Assembly: GCA_947589295.1 (NCBI GenBank)
Contig: CANQBZ010000019.1
Location: 1 to 43,573 of the forward strand
Reading direction: 5' to 3'
Origin: an uncultured Akkermansia sp.
GTDB taxonomy: Bacteria; Verrucomicrobiota; Verrucomicrobiia; Verrucomicrobiales; Akkermansiaceae
DNA: 43,573 nt
In this document: in pieces, positions 1 through 8,378 of the stretch
How positions within the stretch are numbered: the first letter of the stretch is position 1
How the letters are laid out: every line of letters begins with the position of its first letter
Program-made: the position numbers and the translations under genes
The notes under the pieces: model-generated
Database searches by the model: none
Told to the model about the DNA's origin: nothing
Seen by the model: the letters and a program-made list of their open reading frames with translations, nothing else

Positions 1-25
1 TGAAGAAACACCCTTGCAAATTCCT

Positions 26-420
26 CTAATTTGCTAATCTGTCTTGCAATTTGTCAATCCTCCGACCGCGCGTTACATTTGCAAGGTTTTGATCAGTAAC
101 TAAGTCAAAAATTAGGTTCCTTCTTTGTCCTTTCACTTGCCTCATGTATCCATAGAGTTTTCTCAATCCCTCCTCTGCTTTGCGACCATGTTCTATAGGG
201 TTGAATCGAGCGTGTTGCTCCACGAGCTTTTTATATCTTTTTGATTCCACGTTGAGGGTGGCTAGCAGACGCTGGTACGGCGTTTGGGGCTTTTTCGGCT
301 TTTGTAGCCAGCAGATTGCATGATGTAGTCGATGATCCTTGCTTTCTTGTATCGAGCGACCAGCGAGGCATATCTTTCTCTCCATACAGAAAGTAACTCT
401 ATTCTTGCTTGTTTACTCAT
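26..420 (-). pseudogene. Internally deleted insertion-sequence transposase (integrase-core type)
   Basis: Two out-of-phase reading frames on the minus strand look like the two ends of one transposase. The frame from 420 to 262 starts MSKQARIELLSVWRERYA and continues with KKARIIDYIMQSAGY, which resembles the N-terminal 'RYA..KKARILDEF...GYHRK' segment of a family of DDE/integrase-core IS transposases. The overlapping frame ending at 26 carries PQTPYQRLLA and then FNPIEHGRKAEEGLRKL, which resembles the extreme C-terminus of the same family (TPY-RLL ... LNP-L ... L-L). The roughly 250-300 residues that should lie between them, including the DDE catalytic residues, are absent, and the junction near 290-315 is also out of frame. 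It therefore cannot encode an active enzyme. Family assignment is from remembered motifs. The left IS end may lie outside the window. Confidence 0.6.
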
Positions 421-453
421 CTTAAGTAGCATATGTTTGATATTAACCCTTTG

Positions 454-544
454 TTTTTGAGGCATCAAGCTTTCACAAAATTCTCTTTTCCAGTTTTTGA
501 CGACCCTTCGGTGACTTTATTTTTGAGGCAATGCGAGGCAATGC
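454..544. repeat. Short repeats at the presumed right end of the IS remnant
   Basis: TTTTTGAGGCA occurs at 454-464 and again at about 520-530. The second copy runs into a perfect 10-bp tandem duplication of GAGGCAATGC (525-534 and 535-544). The position, upstream of the transposase remnant's N-terminal end, suggests these are terminal or subterminal transposase-binding sites. No matching inverted copy was found at the left edge, so the element boundary is unproven. Confidence 0.4.
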
Positions 545-571
545 GGAAGAGGGGAGGCGGCAAAATTGTGC

Positions 572-599
572 TTGACATATCACGATAATAGGTTACAAT
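572..599 (+). promoter_or_regulatory. Sigma-70 type promoter of rpmH
   Basis: A perfect -35 TTGACA (572-577) lies 16 bp before a -10 TACAAT (594-599). Transcription would start near 606, leaving a leader of about 40 nt before the rpmH start at 647. It drives the rpmH-rnpA-yidD-yidC cluster. Confidence 0.75.
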
Positions 600-646
600 A
601 TGCGCCCGCGCACCGGGCGCGGGAATCCTTATAACACGTAAAAACT

Positions 647-832
647 ATGAGCAAGAGAACATACCAGCCTTCCAAACGCTGTCGCAAGCGCCAGTTCGGG
701 TTCCGTGCACGCATGGCTTCCAAGAACGGACGCGCCTTGCTGGCACGTCGCCGCGCTAAAGGCCGCAAGCGCCTGCTGCCAAAGGGCGCAGAAGTGCACT
801 ACAAACGCCACACAGTTCAACACGGCGTATAA
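647..832 (+). CDS. rpmH: 50S ribosomal protein L34, C-terminally extended
   Basis: Small, very basic 61-residue protein that matches L34 over its first ~45 residues: the KRTYQPSKR start, the [13 protein letters not shown] core and the [17 protein letters not shown] segment. L34 is a late-assembling protein of the large ribosomal subunit and is usually 44-47 residues long. Here about 15 extra residues ([16 protein letters not shown]) follow the normal end. The gene is first in the conserved order rpmH-rnpA-yidD-yidC and has a strong promoter (572-599). The ATG at 647 gives the canonical N-terminus. Confidence 0.95.
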   Translation: MSKRTYQPSKRCRKRQFGFRARMASKNGRALLARRRAKGRKRLLPKGAEVHYKRHTVQHGV

Positions 833-905
833 TGCCCCGGTGCATGCGGGGGTGACCTGCAGGAAGCCGGGGAGGAAGCCAAGCACCCCTCCACCAGCAT
901 CGGAG

Positions 906-1268
906 ATGCAACTGAGGCGCCAGCATACCATGAAGCGGGCCGGAGAGTTCGCCTATGTGCGCAGACAGGGCAGTTCCAGCGTAGGGCGCCATCTCATCCT
1001 GAGTACGGCGCCTTTGCCGCGGCAGGGGAGACCTCAGTTATCGCGTTTCGGCATCATTGCAACCAAGCGGGTGGGGCATGCTGTGGTGCGCAACAGGCTT
1101 CGCCGACAGGTGCGCGAACTGCTGCGGGAGCAGGGGGACGCCTTGAGGAGGGAGTGCTACGTGGTTGTCGTGGTGCGGCAGAGTGCGCCCGGAGCTGATT
1201 ATGATGCGTTGCGCAGGGAAATGAAGAAGCTGATAGCTCGTCACGAGAAGAAGGAGGAGACATGCTGA
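906..1268 (+). CDS. rnpA: Ribonuclease P protein component
   Basis: Protein subunit of RNase P, which matures the 5' ends of tRNAs together with the catalytic RNA. The family signature [14 protein letters not shown] (RNR helix) is present after [15 protein letters not shown], and the N-terminal [14 protein letters not shown] segment aligns with the usual F-x-x-V-x-x-x-G opening. The frame is open back into rpmH, so the start is a choice. ATG at 906 gives [11 protein letters not shown] and 120 residues, close to family length. ATG at 930 is an alternative, and starts further upstream would lie inside rpmH. The last codons overlap yidD by 7 bp (1262-1268), so translation is probably coupled. 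Confidence 0.92.
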   Translation: MQLRRQHTMKRAGEFAYVRRQGSSSVGRHLILSTAPLPRQGRPQLSRFGIIATKRVGHAVVRNRLRRQVRELLREQGDALRRECYVVVVVRQSAPGADYDALRREMKKLIARHEKKEETC

Positions 1269-1519
1269 AAAAGGTTCTCATACTACCGGTAAGATTTTAC
1301 CAGCGTTGCCTGAGCAAGCCGTTGCACGCGGTGTGCGGGCCGATGTCCGGCTGCCGGTTTAAGCCCAGCTGTTCAGCGTACTTCATTGAAGCAGTGGAGG
1401 TGCATGGAGCGTTCAAGGGCGCAGCGTTGGGGATATGGCGAATTCTGCGATGCAATCCATGGGGAGGCTGCGGGTATGACCCGGTACCTCCGAAAGCTCA
1501 AAAAAACACACTAAAATAA
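1262..1519 (+). CDS. yidD: Membrane protein insertion efficiency factor YidD
   Basis: 85-residue protein with the family's conserved cysteine/proline pattern: [10 protein letters not shown], then [19 protein letters not shown], then [17 protein letters not shown]. YidD is a small, peripherally membrane-associated protein that assists YidC-dependent membrane protein insertion. A strong Shine-Dalgarno sequence AAGGAGG (1251-1257) lies 4 nt before the ATG and fixes the start. The gene overlaps rnpA by 7 bp, and yidC starts 1 bp after its stop, so these genes are translated as a unit. Confidence 0.95.
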   Translation: MLKKVLILPVRFYQRCLSKPLHAVCGPMSGCRFKPSCSAYFIEAVEVHGAFKGAALGIWRILRCNPWGGCGYDPVPPKAQKNTLK

Positions 1520-1520
1520 T

Positions 1521-3419
1521 ATGGACAAAACAGGTTGGTTTGTTGTGACAATTTGCGCAATCCTGCTCGGGATCAACTGGTATTATTCTCCCATGACTCC
1601 CCCGCCTTCTGCGCCGCTGACGGCTCAGCAGGCGAGCCCCGCAGATACAGCCGCATTACCCGCTGCAGAACCGGTTGCAGAGGTGGTGGCACAGGAAACA
1701 GCGCCCGCCCCGGCACAGGTTTCTTCAGCTGCACCTGAGCATCAGGTGGTTGCCACCCTGACTTCCCGCAATGCAGAGGGCCAGGAGCTTGCCAAGTTCG
1801 AATTTCAGAACATCGGAGGCTCTATCCGCAGTGTGGAAATGGCGAGAATGGCCATCAACAGCACCAAGGAGGACTTGCTGGATGCGGTGAAACTCAACTC
1901 ACAGGCGCAGCAGGGCATTGGCACACTTATGTTTAGCTTGAGCACGGAGAAAGCCCCGGTGTTTGACCGCACGGATTATCACGTGGTGCCAGGGGCAACG
2001 AACGACAAACAGGTGACGTTGGAGGGACGGCTCAACGACCTGCGCATTGTGAAAACGTACTCTCTCGTGCCGCAACAGGTGGGTGAGGAGATGGTGGAGG
2101 GCAATGCGTACTGTCTTCAGCTCACTGTGCAAATACAGAACATGGGCGACAAGACGCGCCGTGCCAAAAATTGGGGTGTGTATGCTGGCGGTGCTGGTCC
2201 AATTTCACCCACGGAGTGGACGCAGTTTACCTACTATATTCGCAATGAGGATAAGGCTTTTCGTAAGGAAAACGTGGGTAGTTTTCGCCCATGGTTCGGC
2301 AGTGCGAAAGAACGCGTGGTGGAGATTGGGGAGGACCCCATCGCATGGGTGGGCGTCATGAATCAGTACTACGCCACTTTAGTGCAGCCCAAGGAGACCA
2401 AGGGAGTCAACACCTACTACGCTGCTCCCCTGACTAACATCACTCTTCCTGGTAAGGAGCGTAAGACGGTCGAGGGAGTGGAGAGTGCGGTAGGTGTTCC
2501 TGAATTCACGCTGGCGGCGGCGACTTCGGACGCAGCTGGTGGCGTGCAAACTCTCTCCTACACCATTTTTGCCGGGCCGAAACTCAATCTTATGCTCAGT
2601 GATATGACCAAGGAAATCCCAAAAATTGACCACATCATGGACTATGGGATTTTCCATGTCATCAGCTATCCCATGAATTGGCTCATCAATGTTTTCTACG
2701 GCTGGTTCGGCAACTGGGGCTGGGCTATTGTGGCGATGACTTTTGTGGTGAGATTGCTCATCTGGCCGCTCTACCGCAAGAGCTATATGAGCATGAAGAG
2801 CATGAGCCTGTTGCAGCCTAAGGTCAAGGAAATCCGCGAAAAATATTCCAATGACCAGCAGAAAGCAAGCTTGGAGATGATGAACCTGTACCGCGAATAC
2901 GGTATTTCACCCATGGGAGGATGCTTGCCCATGTTTTTGCAAATCCCCATATTCTTCTCCTTCTTCTATGTGTTGCAGACGGCAGCAGAGTTCCGTGGCG
3001 CTCCCTTCATTGGCTGGGTTCATGATCTCTCGCAGATGGATACCGTGTGCACGCTGCCGATATTCGGGTATAATTTGCCAATCAATGTGCTGCCGGTGGT
3101 GATGGCTATCACCATGCTGTTGCAAATGCGTATGACTCCGCAGGTAGGGGGAGACCCCATGCAGCAACGCGTTATGCGACTCATGCCGCTCTTCTTCTTC
3201 GCATTCTGCTACTACTATCCAAGCGCATTGGCTCTCTATTGGACCACCACGAATATCATCTCTATCATCCAAACGTGGATTATCAGACGCCTCCCCCAAC
3301 CGGAGCTACGTAAGCAGCCCAGGCAGAAGGGCCCCAAGCGCAAGAGCTTTATGGAACGCATGATTGATGCGCAGAAGGCTGCTCTGGCCGAGCAACAAGC
3401 TCGCCAGCGTCTCAGATGA
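1521..3419 (+). CDS. yidC: Membrane protein insertase YidC (Oxa1 family)
   Basis: 632-residue inner-membrane insertase/chaperone. An N-terminal membrane anchor (residues ~5-22) is followed by an Ala/Pro/Gln-rich linker and a large periplasmic P1-type beta domain up to about residue 355, as in Gram-negative YidC. The conserved C-terminal 60KD_IMP/Oxa1 region follows: a membrane segment with the functionally important arginine (VVRLLIWPLYRK), the cytoplasmic coiled-coil loop (QPKVKEIREKYSND), then YGISPMGGCLPMFLQIPIF and further membrane helices ending near LYWTTTNIISIIQTW. The tail is basic and Gln-rich, as expected for ribosome contact. It is last in the rpmH cluster. Confidence 0.96.
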   Translation: MDKTGWFVVTICAILLGINWYYSPMTPPPSAPLTAQQASPADTAALPAAEPVAEVVAQETAPAPAQVSSAAPEHQVVATLTSRNAEGQELAKFEFQNIGGSIRSVEMARMAINSTKEDLLDAVKLNSQAQQGIGTLMFSLSTEKAPVFDRTDYHVVPGATNDKQVTLEGRLNDLRIVKTYSLVPQQVGEEMVEGNAYCLQLTVQIQNMGDKTRRAKNWGVYAGGAGPISPTEWTQFTYYIRNEDKAFRKENVGSFRPWFGSAKERVVEIGEDPIAWVGVMNQYYATLVQPKETKGVNTYYAAPLTNITLPGKERKTVEGVESAVGVPEFTLAAATSDAAGGVQTLSYTIFAGPKLNLMLSDMTKEIPKIDHIMDYGIFHVISYPMNWLINVFYGWFGNWGWAIVAMTFVVRLLIWPLYRKSYMSMKSMSLLQPKVKEIREKYSNDQQKASLEMMNLYREYGISPMGGCLPMFLQIPIFFSFFYVLQTAAEFRGAPFIGWVHDLSQMDTVCTLPIFGYNLPINVLPVVMAITMLLQMRMTPQVGGDPMQQRVMRLMPLFFFAFCYYYPSALALYWTTTNIISIIQTWIIRRLPQPELRKQPRQKGPKRKSFMERMIDAQKAALAEQQARQRLR

Positions 3420-3441
3420 ATGCATGGGTTAGAGAACATCG

Positions 3442-3471
3442 TTGACATCTCAATTGACTTTAGACTAAGAT
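3442..3471 (+). promoter_or_regulatory. Promoter with start-adjacent -10 box
   Basis: TTGACA (3442-3447) and TAAGAT (3466-3471) are separated by 18 bp. The -10 ends 6 nt before the ATG at 3478, so the predicted transcription start falls on or next to the start codon. No Shine-Dalgarno sequence is visible. Confidence 0.6.
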
Positions 3472-3477
3472 ATGCAT

Positions 3478-4509
3478 ATGAAGTATGCTATTTGCGAATT
3501 GTTGGCGCTGGTTCTGACCACGGTGTTGGTCGGGTGTGGTCCCGATGGTCCCAAATGGAGTGAGGATTATGCCGGAGAACTGAAAAAGGCAGCGGAAGAT
3601 CATGGCTTGATGCTCGTGTTGTTGGACGGTCCAGGGTGGAACAAGCCGAGCGACGAATTGCACCGAAATGTGCTCAAGAAGCCCGAGTTTACCGACCTTG
3701 TTAAAAAAAATCAGCTTCGCTTGGTCGAGGTCGTCATACCTGATCCAAGGGGCAAGGGAGTCAAACCTGCTGAGGCTGATCGGCTGCAAGAAATTGTCAT
3801 GCGTTATCATGTGCATGCCTATCCGACATTGGCGCTTGCGGATGGCACTGGTTTCCCCTTTGTTTCCTTCTCGAGTACCGATTTGAAGCAGGTTGTGTCC
3901 ACACTCAACCAGGCTGTGCAGAAGCAAAAGGATTTCTCAGCCAAGATGGCAGAGGCTGAAACCGCGCAGGGGGATAAGCGGTTGGAGCTGCTCATGCAGG
4001 CGCGAGAGGTGTTGCCGGAGGAGCGTCGAGATGCCTATCCTGGACTGATAGATACCATCATTAAGAATGATCCGGAAGATAAGGCGGGATTCCGAAAGAG
4101 AATTGCCGAGACCAAGCAGATTCAGGAGCAGTCGAAACTCTTCAATGAGAAACTCACTGAAAAGTTGGGGGATGTTGCCAAACTGAGCCGCGAGGAGGCG
4201 GTTCAGCGATTGCGTGCAGGGGTACTGGAATTGTTGAAAGATGATTCGTGGCTCCCGGTAATCCGCCAGTATTTTTACCAAGTGATGGTAGTGAGCTACC
4301 TTCAGGAGAACAAGCTGAAGGAGGCTCTTCCCTATTTGCAGCAGGCGGTGGATGCAAACCCGCAATCGCCAGAGGCTGAAATTTTGCGGCGTGAATACAA
4401 GCGACTGTCGGCAGAATCGGCTAAAAAGGAGCAGAAGAGCAAGGGAGGTGCATCTGTGCCAGTCGAGAAAAAGCCTGCTGAGCAGGAGACTGCTCCAGCT
4501 CACCGGTGA
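3478..4509 (+). CDS. Lipoprotein with cysteine-free thioredoxin-like domain
   Basis: 343-residue protein with a lipoprotein signal peptide (MKYAICELLALVLTTVLVGC; lipobox LVGC, lipidated Cys20), so probably anchored in a membrane facing the periplasm. Residues ~30-150 read like a thioredoxin-fold domain: a strand MLVLLDG, then GWNKPSDELHRNVLKK, and further on YHVHAYPTLALADG, where YPT corresponds to the conserved cis-Pro. The redox CXXC site is replaced by residues without cysteine. The rest is helical with a TPR-like stretch (VVSYLQENKLKEALPYLQQAV) and a Lys/Ala/Glu-rich tail. ATG at 3472 is a possible alternative, but 3478 gives a cleaner signal peptide and the expected distance from the -10. 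Its 3' end overlaps the convergent rsmA/Nudix gene by 10 bp. Function unknown; binding or scaffolding is more likely than redox chemistry. Confidence 0.7.
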   Translation: MKYAICELLALVLTTVLVGCGPDGPKWSEDYAGELKKAAEDHGLMLVLLDGPGWNKPSDELHRNVLKKPEFTDLVKKNQLRLVEVVIPDPRGKGVKPAEADRLQEIVMRYHVHAYPTLALADGTGFPFVSFSSTDLKQVVSTLNQAVQKQKDFSAKMAEAETAQGDKRLELLMQAREVLPEERRDAYPGLIDTIIKNDPEDKAGFRKRIAETKQIQEQSKLFNEKLTEKLGDVAKLSREEAVQRLRAGVLELLKDDSWLPVIRQYFYQVMVVSYLQENKLKEALPYLQQAVDANPQSPEAEILRREYKRLSAESAKKEQKSKGGASVPVEKKPAEQETAPAHR

Positions 4510-5864
4510 CGCTGCTGCGGAAGAATTCTAGCTTCTTCAGCCCGCGCCAGGCACGTAGCAAAGGAGTCTGCAAAATCCTGGGGACGTCGCGCCAGCCACG
4601 CTTTCACCAGGCTTATTGGAAAGGGAATGACAGCAGATATTTCCGCTGCGGGAAAGTGGACCTTTCCATCAAATTGAGTGGTGTAGAGCATGACGTGTTC
4701 CATGCCTGTGGAGGGGCAGGGGGTGAGCTTTGCGACAGGGTGCAGGGGAATCGAACAGGAGATGCCAAGCTCCTCGGCCAACTCGCGGCGTGCGGCGTGC
4801 TCGTAGTCCTCCCCGGCGTCCAAATGTCCGGCTGCAGAAGAATCCCATACGCCCGGGTGACGGTCTTTGAGCAGGGATCGCTTTTGCAGCAGCAGGTCCC
4901 CACGCTTGTTGAACACGAGGATATGTACAGCTCGGTGGATGAGCCCCTGCTCATGCACGTCGCTTCGGGTGGCTTGTCGCAGGGTGTGGTCATCCTCATC
5001 AGCCACATCGAAAAGTTCGGAATCTTTTTGGGGTAGCGCGGCCAGGGGATTAGTGTCGTAGGCGCGGGTCAGGTGAATCCATTGCAGCAGGCTCAACTCT
5101 TCCGCTCGCGCGGTTGGAGAAATGCCCAGTTGCTCAGATACGATCGACCACGGAGGCTCTGCGGGCAGTTGTTTGTGCATTTGCTTGCGTCGGCAGGCGA
5201 AACAGCGCCGCATCAGTTCATCCATGAGTCGGCGGTCGTACACCGGCAGGCTTCGTGCATCCCTCGGGGTGAGAAGCATGACGGCAGAGTCAATTTTCGG
5301 CTGCGGACGGAATGCCGTGGGAGGCACGATGCGCATGAGTCGCCCTTCCCAATTCATTTGCATGCGCAGCGACAGCAGGCCGTACGCCTCATCCCCCGGT
5401 TGGGTAAGTATGCGTTCCACTAATTCTTTTTGCAGCATGATGACCGCACGACTGCAGGGGCTTTCCCCGTGCAAAAAATTAGCGAGAATAGCGCCGCCAG
5501 CAGAATAAGGTAAATTGCCCAGCAATTTGACCGGTTGTTCGGCGAATAGACAACGCGGATCCCACTTGGCGGCATCGGCATGATGCACCTCCACATGCGG
5601 GGCGTTTGCCCAACGCGTCTTCTGATACTCGGCCAGGCGGGCATCGAACTCCACGAGGATGAGTTTGCGGCACAGTGGCGCTACATGCTCTGTGAGAGCT
5701 CCTGCGCCTGGACCCACCTCCACCACGCAATCCTGCGGCTCGACCTCAAGCAATTCCACGATGCGCCTGGCGATGTTCTCATCAACTAAAAAATTTTGGC
5801 CGAGAGCTTTGGAGGGGGAGACGCCGTATTGCTCCAGCACGGTGCGAATTTGAGATGCATTCAT
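4500..5864 (-). CDS. rsmA: rRNA dimethyladenosine transferase RsmA/KsgA fused to a Nudix hydrolase
   Basis: 454-residue two-domain protein. Residues ~1-270 are KsgA/RsmA, which dimethylates two adjacent adenines near the 3' end of 16S rRNA: KALGQNFLVDENI, the SAM-binding VVEVGPGAGALTEHV, the LLGNLPYS catalytic motif (N-L-P-Y) and FRPQPKIDSAVM. Residues ~290-454 are a Nudix hydrolase resembling the YfcD/IPP-isomerase-like group (HRAVHILVFNKRGDLLLQKR) with a complete Nudix box: G-x5-E, seven residues, then REL-x-EELGI. RsmA alone is ~270 residues, so this is a true fusion in one frame. ATG at 5864 gives the usual N-terminus and an ATGA overlap with thiL; the frame is open 99 bp further upstream. 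It ends the 12-gene minus-strand run. The Nudix substrate is unknown. Confidence 0.92.
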   Translation of the reverse strand: MNASQIRTVLEQYGVSPSKALGQNFLVDENIARRIVELLEVEPQDCVVEVGPGAGALTEHVAPLCRKLILVEFDARLAEYQKTRWANAPHVEVHHADAAKWDPRCLFAEQPVKLLGNLPYSAGGAILANFLHGESPCSRAVIMLQKELVERILTQPGDEAYGLLSLRMQMNWEGRLMRIVPPTAFRPQPKIDSAVMLLTPRDARSLPVYDRRLMDELMRRCFACRRKQMHKQLPAEPPWSIVSEQLGISPTARAEELSLLQWIHLTRAYDTNPLAALPQKDSELFDVADEDDHTLRQATRSDVHEQGLIHRAVHILVFNKRGDLLLQKRSLLKDRHPGVWDSSAAGHLDAGEDYEHAARRELAEELGISCSIPLHPVAKLTPCPSTGMEHVMLYTTQFDGKVHFPAAEISAVIPFPISLVKAWLARRPQDFADSFATCLARAEEARILPQQRHR

Positions 5865-6763
5865 GCGTGTGGGGAGGAGGTGAAATGTTGCCAACCGCCG
5901 GAGAGCTTGTCCTGCGTTCTTTCCGTCAAACGTCCGATGGGAATGAGTCCGAACTGCGTGCATACCTGAGGAGCCGTTTCTGGCGCCAGGGCGCAGAGGA
6001 GCTCGTAATCTTCGCCATCATTCAACGCATCTGAAATCGTGCACCCCGCATGGAGCGGCAGTTTCGCTTCATCGATGTCGTAGCCGCAATGGCTCGCTTC
6101 AGCCAGCCTCGGCAGGTCCGCTGCCAGTCCATCGGAAAGGTCCATCACGGCGTGCGGGCGCGGCTGCGCTGACTGGAGCGCTCTGCCCAACTCGATGCGC
6201 GGGGAGAATGTGAGATGGCGGCCGCTCGCAAAAGAACCACCCAAGGGTCCGGAGACGCAAAGGATGTCGCCCGGTTTTCCGCCACGGCGCAAAAGAGCCT
6301 GTCCGCGCTCCACCCGGCCGGTGAGGGCTACACTGATAATCAACCCCGGTTGCGGAAGTGATGAGGTTTCTCCGCCAACGATGGACACGCCGTAGTGGGC
6401 TGCCAAGTCAGACAACCCCCGATAAAGTTCTTCCGCAAATTCCACACTGCGCTGCGGGTGTACCAGCAGGGTGATAAGGGCATGTTCCGGGATGCCTCCC
6501 ATGGCTGCTACATCGGAAAGGACCCGCGCCAGAGCTTTGCGACCCATGAGTTGGGGGGCGGTGTCCGCCGTAAAATGGACTCCCTCCACCACAACATCTG
6601 TTTTGAGCAGAGTATCCCATTGGGTATTCCGGCGCGTTACGGCGCAGTCGTCCCCCGGACCGAGAATGAGGTCGGGTTGAGCAGCATTCGGCAGGCAATC
6701 AAGCAGACGGCGCAGCAATGCCTGTTCGCCGAGCGTGCAGATGGGGGTGGAGACCGTGTTCAT
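5861..6763 (-). CDS. thiL: Thiamine-monophosphate kinase
   Basis: 300-residue ThiL, which phosphorylates thiamine monophosphate to thiamine diphosphate with ATP in the cytoplasm. Family motifs are present: GPGDDCAV near the N-terminus, KTDVVVEGVHF, KALARVLSDVAAMG, the glycine-rich VGGETSS, and DLSDGLAADLPRLAE with GEDYELL in the C-terminal half. The ATG at 6763 overlaps the CPBP gene's stop as ATGA, and its own stop overlaps rsmA as ATGA, so translation is coupled at both ends. The open frame extends far upstream (to 7330), but that part is only the shadow of the CPBP gene. Confidence 0.93.
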   Translation of the reverse strand: MNTVSTPICTLGEQALLRRLLDCLPNAAQPDLILGPGDDCAVTRRNTQWDTLLKTDVVVEGVHFTADTAPQLMGRKALARVLSDVAAMGGIPEHALITLLVHPQRSVEFAEELYRGLSDLAAHYGVSIVGGETSSLPQPGLIISVALTGRVERGQALLRRGGKPGDILCVSGPLGGSFASGRHLTFSPRIELGRALQSAQPRPHAVMDLSDGLAADLPRLAEASHCGYDIDEAKLPLHAGCTISDALNDGEDYELLCALAPETAPQVCTQFGLIPIGRLTERTQDKLSGGWQHFTSSPHA

Positions 6764-7608
6764 GCGGGGGGCTGTGTCAGCGAAAGGAGAATGGCCGCCG
6801 TCACAGAAATGGCGTTGAAGATGAAATGCATCAGGATAGGGGCTATGAGTGTGTGTGTCTTCATGTAGAACCTGCACTGCAGCAGCGCAAGAACAAAGAG
6901 CGGGATGAACTGCGGCAGGGAGAAGTGGACTGAGGCGAATGCCAGTGAGGAGATCATTGCGCCGATGATGGCTCCCCATTTGTTGCGGATGATATTGAAG
7001 AGAAATCCTCGGAACAGGCATTCCTCGCCAATAGGCGCAATGAGGAGAGCTTGGATGATGACATAGCTGCGCATTGTCCAATCGCCCTTCATGACCATGT
7101 TCACGGAATCTTGGAGCATGTTGCTGTCGGTTGCTTCGGCAATGGCTTTCAAACACCCGGACTCTACAAAAAATATATTGAAAGCCATAGCCAGTATAAC
7201 CGCGGGTACCACCGGCAGCAACTTGTCGCGCATAGGAAAGGGACGATGGAATCCCATCCCGTCTGTGCATCTGGTCACATTGACCAGTCGCATCATGAAC
7301 GGCAGATACAAAACCAGCATTCCGAGACATGAGATCAGCAGACTGCTCAGGGAGATAGAGGAGGTCTCGTCGCCGCTGTCAGCGAAAATACATGAACACG
7401 CCATGAGGATGAAGACAAAGAGGGCGCCGAGCGTGTCAAATAAATTGGGGAAAGAGGACCCGGGGAGAAGCGGGATGCGCGGCAGCTCCGGCTCAATGTC
7501 CCTTCGACGTTGCAGGATTTGCTTTAGTCCGCTGAGCAACACCGGCAGCCAACAAAGGAGCACGGCTACGGTGATGATCGTAACATTCCAAACGTAGTGC
7601 GTGGGCAT
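6760..7608 (-). CDS. CPBP (CAAX protease/bacteriocin-processing) family membrane protease
   Basis: 282-residue integral membrane protein with about seven or eight hydrophobic segments. The C-terminal half carries the CPBP (Abi) signature: APIGEECLFRGFLF (EE-x3-R motif 1), FASVHFS (motif 2 histidine) and ILMHFIFNAIS (motif 3, H and N). These place it among intramembrane glutamate-type proteases related to eukaryotic Rce1; bacterial members have varied or unknown substrates. ATG at 7608 leaves 19 nt after the upstream gene. The in-frame ATG at 7662 would overlap that gene by 35 bp and adds a tail with no hydrophobic character. The stop overlaps thiL by ATGA. Confidence 0.85.
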   Translation of the reverse strand: MPTHYVWNVTIITVAVLLCWLPVLLSGLKQILQRRRDIEPELPRIPLLPGSSFPNLFDTLGALFVFILMACSCIFADSGDETSSISLSSLLISCLGMLVLYLPFMMRLVNVTRCTDGMGFHRPFPMRDKLLPVVPAVILAMAFNIFFVESGCLKAIAEATDSNMLQDSVNMVMKGDWTMRSYVIIQALLIAPIGEECLFRGFLFNIIRNKWGAIIGAMISSLAFASVHFSLPQFIPLFVLALLQCRFYMKTHTLIAPILMHFIFNAISVTAAILLSLTQPPA

Positions 7609-7627
7609 GGTGAAAAAGGGGAGAGAG

Positions 7628-8374
7628 CTAGGGAAGACGCCAGGGGTTGCGCAGCCGGGCATATTCTGCTCGCGGCAGCAGGATATATACCGGGTTGCGA
7701 GCAGGGTCGAGCCGTGCGATGATGGAACGCAGGTTGGTCTCAGCCATCGATGTGCAGCCTGCTGTGGGCGCAGCGCCGTCGCGCCGCCATATGTGGAAGA
7801 AAATGGAAGACCCCGCGCCTACGACAGGGCGTCCCGGGGTCTCTTGCGTGTTGTGGCAGATAAGCAATTTGATGCTGTGCGCGTAGTCGGTTTGCCGCAT
7901 TTGCTCCTTGAGTTCCCACGGCGTGGAGGCGGGATGGTTCAGACGGATGTGGCGATTATACAGGTGCGGTTGGGACGGGTCAGAGACCCAGAGGTCACGC
8001 GGGCCCACCTTGACTGCAGGGATATTGCGGTGGTGTTTCACCGGGGTTTTATGAGTGGTCCACAGTCCGCCGATGCGGAAGATTCCGGCGGGGGAGCGTC
8101 CATCACCTTCGCGTTTGGTGATGGCTCTGCGGGGATTAGCGTGCAATCCCAGTCCCCATACCAGTCCGGCTCGCCCGAGACGTCCCTGTACAGGCCCGAG
8201 TATGCGTACCCATTGTCCATTTGCTTGCTTCTCCACCAAGGAGAGGGAGACTACTGAGGAATCCCATCCGTCCGCTGTGCCGATGACGGCCTGCGAGCAG
8301 TTGGCGGGCATTTGCGCGAAAGATATGCAGCAGCCCAGCATGAGGACAATGAGAAGGACAAGGGGCATCTTCAT
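7628..8374 (-). CDS. L,D-transpeptidase (YkuD-type) family protein
   Basis: 248-residue protein with an N-terminal signal peptide (MKMPLVLLIVLMLGCCISFA). The C-terminal part has the YkuD catalytic motif: FFHIWRRDGAAPTAGCTSM, with His upstream and the nucleophilic Cys in AGCTSM. Upstream features such as ITKREGDGRSPAGIFRIGG match the YkuD subgroup that cleaves or links peptidoglycan peptides (COG3786-like). It should act in the periplasm. The start is 4 nt from the stop of the upstream MBL gene. Of the two N-terminal ATGs (8374 and 8368) the first gives the better basic N-terminus. Confidence 0.85.
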   Translation of the reverse strand: MKMPLVLLIVLMLGCCISFAQMPANCSQAVIGTADGWDSSVVSLSLVEKQANGQWVRILGPVQGRLGRAGLVWGLGLHANPRRAITKREGDGRSPAGIFRIGGLWTTHKTPVKHHRNIPAVKVGPRDLWVSDPSQPHLYNRHIRLNHPASTPWELKEQMRQTDYAHSIKLLICHNTQETPGRPVVGAGSSIFFHIWRRDGAAPTAGCTSMAETNLRSIIARLDPARNPVYILLPRAEYARLRNPWRLP

Positions 8375-8378
8375 GACT

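Noticed and set aside
705..905. N-terminal extension of the rnpA frame
   Set aside because: It overlaps rpmH out of frame and the residues do not match RnpA.
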